64,000 bases of DNA from Cladorhizidae sp. MBARI D1340-BT2 (lineage: Eukaryota; Porifera; Demospongiae; Poecilosclerida; Cladorhizidae): NCBI GenBank assembly GCA_028752905.1, contig JAQNBH010000004.1:2712610-2776609 (forward strand). The letters are read 5' to 3'. Positions 56,846 through 64,000 of the stretch are shown here, in pieces (position 1 is the stretch's first letter; each line of letters begins with the position of its first letter). The translations under genes and the position numbers were made by a program. The notes under the pieces were generated by a model that worked only from the letters and a program-made list of their open reading frames with translations, was not told where the DNA came from and did not search any database.

Positions 56846-59111
56846 TGCTCCACTATAATATATGGGAATAGTGTAGTTCTCCACTGCTCTACTATAATAT
56901 ATGGGAATAGTGTAGTTCTCCACTCCTCCACTATAATATATGGGAATAGTGTAGTTCTCCACTCCTCTACTATAATATATGGGAATAGTGTTGTTCTCCA
57001 CTGCTCCACTATAATATATGGGAATAGTGTAGTTCTCCACTGCTCTACTATAATATATGGGAATAGTGTAGTTCTCCACTCCTCCACTATAATATATGGG
57101 AATAGTGTAGTTCTCCACTGATCCACTATAATATATGGGAATAGTGTAGTTCTCCACTGCTCTACTATAATATATGGGAATAGTGTAGTTCTCTACTGCT
57201 CCACTATACTATATTGGAATAGTGTAGTTCTCCACTGCTCTACTATAATATATGGGAATAGTGTAATTCTCCACTGCTCTACTATAATATATGGGAATAG
57301 TGTAGTTCTCCACTGCTCCACTATAATATATGGGAATAGTGTAGTTCTCCACTCCTCCACTATAATATATTGGAATAGAATAGTTCTCCACTGCCATACT
57401 ATAATATATGGGAATAGTGTAGTTCTCCACTCCTCCACTATAATATATGGGAATAGTGTAGTTCTCCACTCCTCCACTATAATATATGGGAATAGTGTAG
57501 TTCTCCAATCCTCCACTATAATATATGGGAATAGTGTAGTTCTCCACTCCTCTACTATAATATATTGGAATAGTGTAGTTCTCCACTGCTCTACTATAAT
57601 ATATGGGAATAGTGTAGTTCTCCACTGCTCTACTATAATATATGGGAATAGTGTAGTTCTCCACTCCTCCACTATAATATATGGGAATAGTGTAGTTCTC
57701 CACTCCTCCACTATAATATATGGGAATAGTGTAGTTCTCCACTCCTCCACTATAATATATGGGAATAGTGTAGTTCTCCACTACTCTACTATAATATATG
57801 GGAATAGTGTAGTTCTCTCTACTCCTCCTCCACTATAATATATGGGAATAGTGTAGTTCTCCACTGCTCCACTATAATATATGGGAATAGTGTAGTTCTC
57901 CACTCCTCCACTATAATATATTGGAATAGTGTAGTTCTCCACTGCTCTACTATAATATATGGGAATAGTGTAGTTCTCCACTCCTCCACTATAATATATG
58001 GGAATAGTGTAGTTCTCCACTGCTCTACTATAATATATTGGAATAGTGTAGTTCTCCACTGCTCTACTATAATATATGGGAATAGTGTAGTTCTCCACTC
58101 CTCCACTATAATATATGGGAATAGTGTAGTTCTCCACTGCTCTACTATAATATATGGGAATGGTGTAGTTCTCCACTGCTCTACTATAATATATGGGAAT
58201 AGTGTAGTTCTCCACTCCTCCACTATAATATATGGGAATAGTGTAGTTCTCCACTGCTCCACTATAATATATGGGAATAGTGTAGTTCTCCACTCCTCCA
58301 CTATAATATATGGGAATAGTGTAGTTCTCCACTCCTCCACTATAATATATGGGAATAGTGTAGTTCTCCACTCCTCCACTATAATATATGGGAATAGTGT
58401 AGTTCTCCACTGCTCCACTATAATATATGGCAATAGTGTAGTTCTCCACTCCTCCACTATAATATATGGGAATAGTGTAGTTCTCCACTCCTCCACTATA
58501 ATATATGGGAATAGTGTAGTTCTCCACTGCTCTACTATAATATATGGGAATAGTGTAGTTCTCCACTGCTCCACTATAATATATGGGAATAGTGTAGTTC
58601 TCCACTGCTCTACTATAATATATGGGAATAGTGTAGTTCTCCACTCCTCCACTATAATATATGGGAATAGTGTAGTTCTCCACTGCTCTACTTTAATATA
58701 TGGGAATAGTGTAGTTTCCCACTCCTCCACTATAATATATGGGAATAGTGTAGTTCTCCACTCCTCCACTATAATATATGGGAATAGTGTAGTTCTCCAC
58801 TGCTCCACTATAATATATGGGAATAGTGTAGTTCTCCACTGCTCTACTATAATATATGGGAATAGTGTAGTTCTCCACTCCTCCACTATAATATATGGGA
58901 ATAGTGTAGTTCTCCACTGCTCCACTATAATATATGGGAATAGTGTAGTTCTCCACTGCTCCACTATAATATATGGGATAGTGTAGTTCTCCACTGCTCT
59001 ACTATAATATATGGGAATAGTGTAGTTCTCCACCGCTCTACTATAATATATGGGAATAGTGTAGTTCTCCACTCCTCTACTATAATATATGGGAATAGTG
59101 TAGTTCTCCAC
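56846..59111. repeat. 2.27-kb higher-order block, copy 2
   Basis: Nearly identical to copy 1. Three differences were noticed: GCTACAC/GCTCCAC near 56537, GTTTTCC/GTTCTCC near 56138, and CTGCTCC/CTGCTCT near 55320. This indicates a recent tandem duplication, independent of the 4.33-kb event. Confidence 0.88.
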
Positions 59112-62100
59112 TGCTCTACTGTAATATATGGGAATAGTGTAGTTCTCCACTGCTCCACTATAATATATGGGAATAGTGTAGTTCTCCACTCCTCCACTAT
59201 AATATATGGGAATAGTGTAGTTCTCCACTTCTCTACTATAATATATTGGAATAGTGTAGTTCTCCACTCCTCCACTATAATATATGGGAATAGTGTAGTT
59301 CTCCACTGCTCTACTATAATATATGGGAATAGTGTAGTTCTCCACTGCTCTACTATAATATATGGGAATAGTGTAGTTCTCCACTGCTCCACTATAATAT
59401 ATGTGAATAGTGTAGTTCTCCACTACTCTACTATAATATATGGGAATAGTGTAGTTCTCCACTGCTCTACTATAATATATGGGAATAGTGTAGTTCTCCA
59501 CTCCTCCACTATAATATATGGGAATAGTGTAGTTCTCCACTTCTCTACTATAATATATGGGAATAGTGTAGTTCTCCACTCCTCTACTATAATATATGGG
59601 AATAGTGTAGTTCTCCACTGCTCCACTATAATATATGGGAATAGTGTAGTTCTCCACTGCTCCACTATAATATATGGGAATAGTGTAGTTCTCCACTCCT
59701 CCACTATAATATATGGGAATAGTGTAGTTCTCCACTCCTCCACTATAATATATGGGAATAGTGTAGTTCTCCACTGCTCCACTATAATATATGGGAATAG
59801 TGTAGTTCTCCACTCCTCCACTATAATATATGGGAATAGTGTAGTTCTCCACTGCTCCACTATAATATATTGGAATAGTGTAGTTCTCCACTCCTCCACT
59901 ATAATATATGGGAATAGTGTAGTTCTCCACTGCTCCACTATAATATATGGGAATAGTGTAGTTCTCCACTGCTCCACTATAATATATGGGAATAGTGTAG
60001 TTCTCCACTCCTCCACTATAATATATGGGAATAGTGTAGTTCTCCACTCCTCTACTATAATATATGGGAATAGTGTAGTTCTCCACTGCTCTACTATAAT
60101 ATATGGGAATAGTGTAGTTCTCCACTGCTCCACTATAATATATGGGAATAGTGTAGTTCTCCACTCCTCCACTATAATATATGGGAATAGTGTAGTTCTC
60201 CACTGCTCTACTATAATATATGGGAATAGTGTAGTTCTCCACTGCTCTACTATAATATATGGGAATAGTGTAGTTATCCACTGCTCCACTATAATATATG
60301 TGAATAGTGTAGTTCTCCACTCCTCCACTATAATATATGGGAATAGTGTAGTTCTCCACTCCTCCACTATAATATATGGGAATAGTGTAGTTCTCCACTG
60401 CTCCACTATAATATATGGGAATAGTGTAGTTCTCAACTGCTCTACTATAATATATGGGAATAGTGTAGTTCTCCACTCCTCCACTATAATATATGGGAAT
60501 AGTGTAGTTCTCCACTGCTCCACTATAATATATGGGAATAGTGTAGTTCTCCACTGCTCTACTATAATATATGGGAATAGTGTAGTTCTCCACTGCTCTA
60601 CTATAATATATGGGAATAGTGTAGTTCTCCACTGCTCCACTATAATATATGGGAGTAGTGTAGTTCTCCACTGCTCTACTATAATATATGGGAATAGTAT
60701 AGTTCTCCACTCCTCCACTATAATATATGGGAATAGTGTAGTTCTCCACTCCTCTACTATAATATATGGGAATAGTGTAGTTCTCCACTCCTCCACTATA
60801 ATATATGGGAATAGTGTAGTTCTCCACTCCTCCACTATAATATATGGGAATAGTGTAGTTCTCCACTGCTCTACTATAATATATGGAAATAGTGTAGTTC
60901 TCCACTACTCCACTATAATATATGGGAATAGTGTAGTTCTCCACTGCTCCACTATAATATATGGGAATAGTGTAGTTCTCCACTGCTCTACTATAATATA
61001 TGGGAATAGTGTAGTTCTCCACTCCTCCACTATAATATATGGGAATAGTGTAGTTCTCCACTCCTCTACTATAATATATGGGAATAGTGTTGTTCTCCAC
61101 TGCTCCACTATAATATATGGGAATAGTGTAGTTCTCCACTGATCCACTATAATATATGGGAATAGTGTAGTTCTCCACTGCTCTACTATAATATATGGGA
61201 ATAGTGTAGTTCTCTACTGCTCCACTATACTATATGGGAATAGTGTAGTTCTCCACTGCTCTACTATAATATATGGGAATAGTGTAGTTCTCTACTGCTC
61301 CACTATACTATATGGGAATAGTGTAGTTCTCCACTGCTCTACTATAATATATAGGAATAGTGTAGTTCTCCACTGCTCTACTATAATATATGGGAATAGT
61401 GTAGTTCTCCACTGCTCTACTATAATATATAGGAATAGTGTAGTTCTCCACTCCTCCACTATAATATATGGGAATAGTGTAGTTCTCCACTGCTCCACTA
61501 TAATATATGGGAATAGTGTAGTTCTCCACTGCTCTACTATAATATATGGGAATAGTGTAGTTCTCCACTCCTCCACTATAATATATGGGAATAGTGTAGT
61601 TCTCCACTGCTCCACTATAATATATGGGAATAGTGTAGTTCTCCACTGATCCACTATAATATATGGGAATAGTGTAGTTCTCCACTCCTCTACTATAATA
61701 TATGGGAATAGTGTAGTTCTCCACTGATCCACTATAATATATGGGAATAGTGTAGTTCTCCACTGCTCTACTATAATATATGGGAATAGTGTAGTTCTCT
61801 ACTGCTCCACTATACTATATTGGAATAGTGTAGTTCTCCACTCCTCTACTATAATATATGGGAATAGTGTAGTTCTCCACTGCTCCACTATAATATATGG
61901 GAATAGTGTAGTTCTCCACTCCTCCACTATAATATATTGGAATAGAATAGTTCTCCACTGCCATACTATAATATATGGGAATAGTGTAGTTCTCCACTCC
62001 TCCACTATAATATATGGGAATAGTGTAGTTCTCCACTCCTCCACTATAATATATTGGAATAGTGTAGTTCTCCAATCCTCCACTATAATATATGGGAATA

Positions 62101-64000
62101 GTGTAGTTCTCCACTCCTCCACTATAATATATTGGAATAGAATAGTTCTCCACTGCCATACTATAATATATGGGAATAGTGTAGTTCTCCACTCCTCCAC
62201 TATAATATATGGGAATAGTGTAGTTCTCCACTGCTCTACTATAATATATGGGAATAGTGTAGTTCTCCACTGCTCTACTATAATATATGGGAATAGTGTA
62301 GTTCTCCACTGCTCCACTATAATATATGGGAATAGTGTAGTTCTCCACTCCTCCACTATAATATATTGGAATAGAATAGTTCTCCACTGCCATACTATAA
62401 TATATGGGAATAGTGTAGTTCTCCACTCCTCCACTATAATATATGGGAATAGTGTAGTTCTCCACTCCTCCACTATAATATATGGGAATAGTGTAGTTCT
62501 CCAATCCTCCACTATAATATATGGGAATAGTGTAGTTCTCCACTCCTCAACTATAATATATTGGAATAGTGTAGTTCTCCACTGCTCCACTATAATATAT
62601 GGGAATAGTGTAGTTCTCCACTCCTCTACTATAATATATGGGAATAGTGTAGTTCTCCACTGCTCTACTATAATATATGGGAATAGTGTAGTTCTCTCTA
62701 CTCCTCCACTATAATATATGGGAATAGTGTAGTTCTCCACTGCTCTACTATAATATATGGGAATAGTGTAGTTCTCCACTCCTCCACTATAATATGGAAT
62801 AGTGTAGTTCTCCACTGCTCTACTATAATATATGGGAATAGTGTAGTTCTCCACTCCTCCACTATAATATATGGGAATAGTGTAGTTCTCCACTGCTCTA
62901 CTATAATATATGGGAATAGTGTAGTTCTCCACTGCTCTACTATAATATATGGGAATAGTGTAGTTCTCCACTCCTCCACTATAATATATGGGAATAGTGT
63001 AGTTCTCCACTGCTCTACTATAATATATGGGAATAGTGTAGTTCTCCACTCCTCCACTATAATATATGGGAATAGTGTAGTTCTCCACTGCTCCACTGTA
63101 ATATATGGGAATAGTGTAGTTCTCCACTCCTCCACTATAATATATGGGAATAGTATAGTTCTCCACTGCTCCACTATAATATATGGGAATAGTGTAGTTC
63201 TCCACTGCTCTACTATAATATATGGGAATAGTGTAGTTCTCCACTCCTCCACTATAATATATGGGAATAGTGTAGTTCTCCACTGCTCCACTATAATATA
63301 TGGGAATAGTGTAGTTCTCCACTGCTCCACTATAATATATGGGATAGTGTAGTTCTCCACTGCTCTACTATAATATATGGGAATAGTGTAGTTCTCCACC
63401 GCTCTACTGTAATATATGGGAATAGTGTAGTTCTCCACTCCTCCACTATAATATATGGGAATAGTGTAGTTCTCCACTGTTCCACTATAATATATGGGAA
63501 TAGTGTAGTTCTCCACTCCTCCACTATAATATATGGGAATAGTGTAGTTCTCCACTCCTCCACTATAATATATGGGAATAGTGTAGTTCTCCACTATATG
63601 GGAATAGTGTAGTTCTCCACTGCCATACTAGGAATAGTGTAGTTCTCCACTGCTCTACTATAATATATGGGAATAGTGTAGTTCTCCACTGCTCTACTAT
63701 AATATATGGGAATAGTGTAGTTCTCCACTCCTCCACTATAATATATGGGAATAGTGTAGTTCTCCACTGCTCTACTATAATATATGGGAATAGTGTAGTT
63801 CTCCACTCCTCTACTATAATATATGGGAATAGTGTAGTTCTCCACTGCTCTACTATAATATATGGCAATAGTGTAGTTCTCCACTGCTCCACTATAATAT
63901 ATGGGAATAGTGTAGTTCTCCACTCCTCCACTATAATATATGGGAATAGTGTAGTTCTCCACTGCTCTACTATAATATATGGGAATAGTGTAGTTCTCCA

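Larger units (their letters stand above)
37816..64000. repeat. 39-bp satellite, about 670 copies, continues past window
   Basis: The unit is GGGAATAGTGTAGTTCTCCA then CTGCTCCACTATAATATAT. Two sites vary constantly: CTGCTC/CTCCTC and TCCACT/TCTACT, giving four main unit types. Rarer changes (ATATAGG, ATATTGG, ATATGTG, CTCAACT, GTATAG, GTTGTT) mark particular blocks. The unit is about 62 percent A+T and has a TATAATATAT stretch in each copy. Because 39 is 13 codons, three of six frames are open for thousands of codons. None shows only silent variation, so no protein is called. Length and near-uniformity fit a major satellite such as a centromeric, subtelomeric or heterochromatic block. Confidence 0.99.

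Overview
The window is eukaryotic and almost certainly from an invertebrate animal. The evidence is spliced exons with GT/AG borders and consistent phases, a SAM-domain gene, a sterol/diacylglycerol acyltransferase exon, and a decayed hAT transposase of the animal ZMYM1/DUF4371 type. The ordinary introns found are short (54 to 156 bp). A sponge or another compact invertebrate genome would fit, but species identity is a guess. No bacterial operons, rRNA, tRNA or CRISPR arrays were seen.

The dominant content is tandem repeats. About 28 unrelated minisatellite families with units of 11 to 61 bp fill most of 1-37.8 kb. From 37.8 kb to the right edge there is a single 39-bp satellite, at least 26 kb long. 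A 100-N assembly gap (4453-4552) joins two unrelated arrays.

Layout. 0-7.3 kb: a minus-strand acyltransferase exon, then 45-bp and 30-bp arrays, then two possible plus-strand exons. 7.4-9.2 kb: four small arrays and a poly-C run. 10.27-14.41 kb: a four-exon minus-strand gene fragment with an LD-like motif, whose long introns are filled by arrays. 14.4-20.2 kb: 31-, 45-, 46- and 32-bp arrays. 20.57-22.57 kb: two minus-strand gene models, one with an intron that is wholly a 19-bp array. 23.77-28.64 kb: a four-exon plus-strand model whose introns are arrays. 29.96-30.38 kb: the start of a minus-strand SAM-domain gene, head to head with a 42-codon plus-strand ORF. 31.7-35.4 kb: a degenerate 32-bp array with one exon-like island. 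35.5-37.7 kb: a hAT transposon remnant cut off by the 39-bp satellite, which shows nested multi-kilobase duplications.

Main theme: many arrays lie inside introns and start or stop exactly at predicted splice sites, and their units often carry a splice-like sequence (AG|GT, or pyrimidines plus CAG). This suggests introns that were created or expanded by tandem duplication of sequence at exon borders. All gene models were assembled by eye from phase and splice logic; no transcript or homology search was possible. Long open frames inside the arrays exist only because unit lengths divide by three, and are not annotated as genes.
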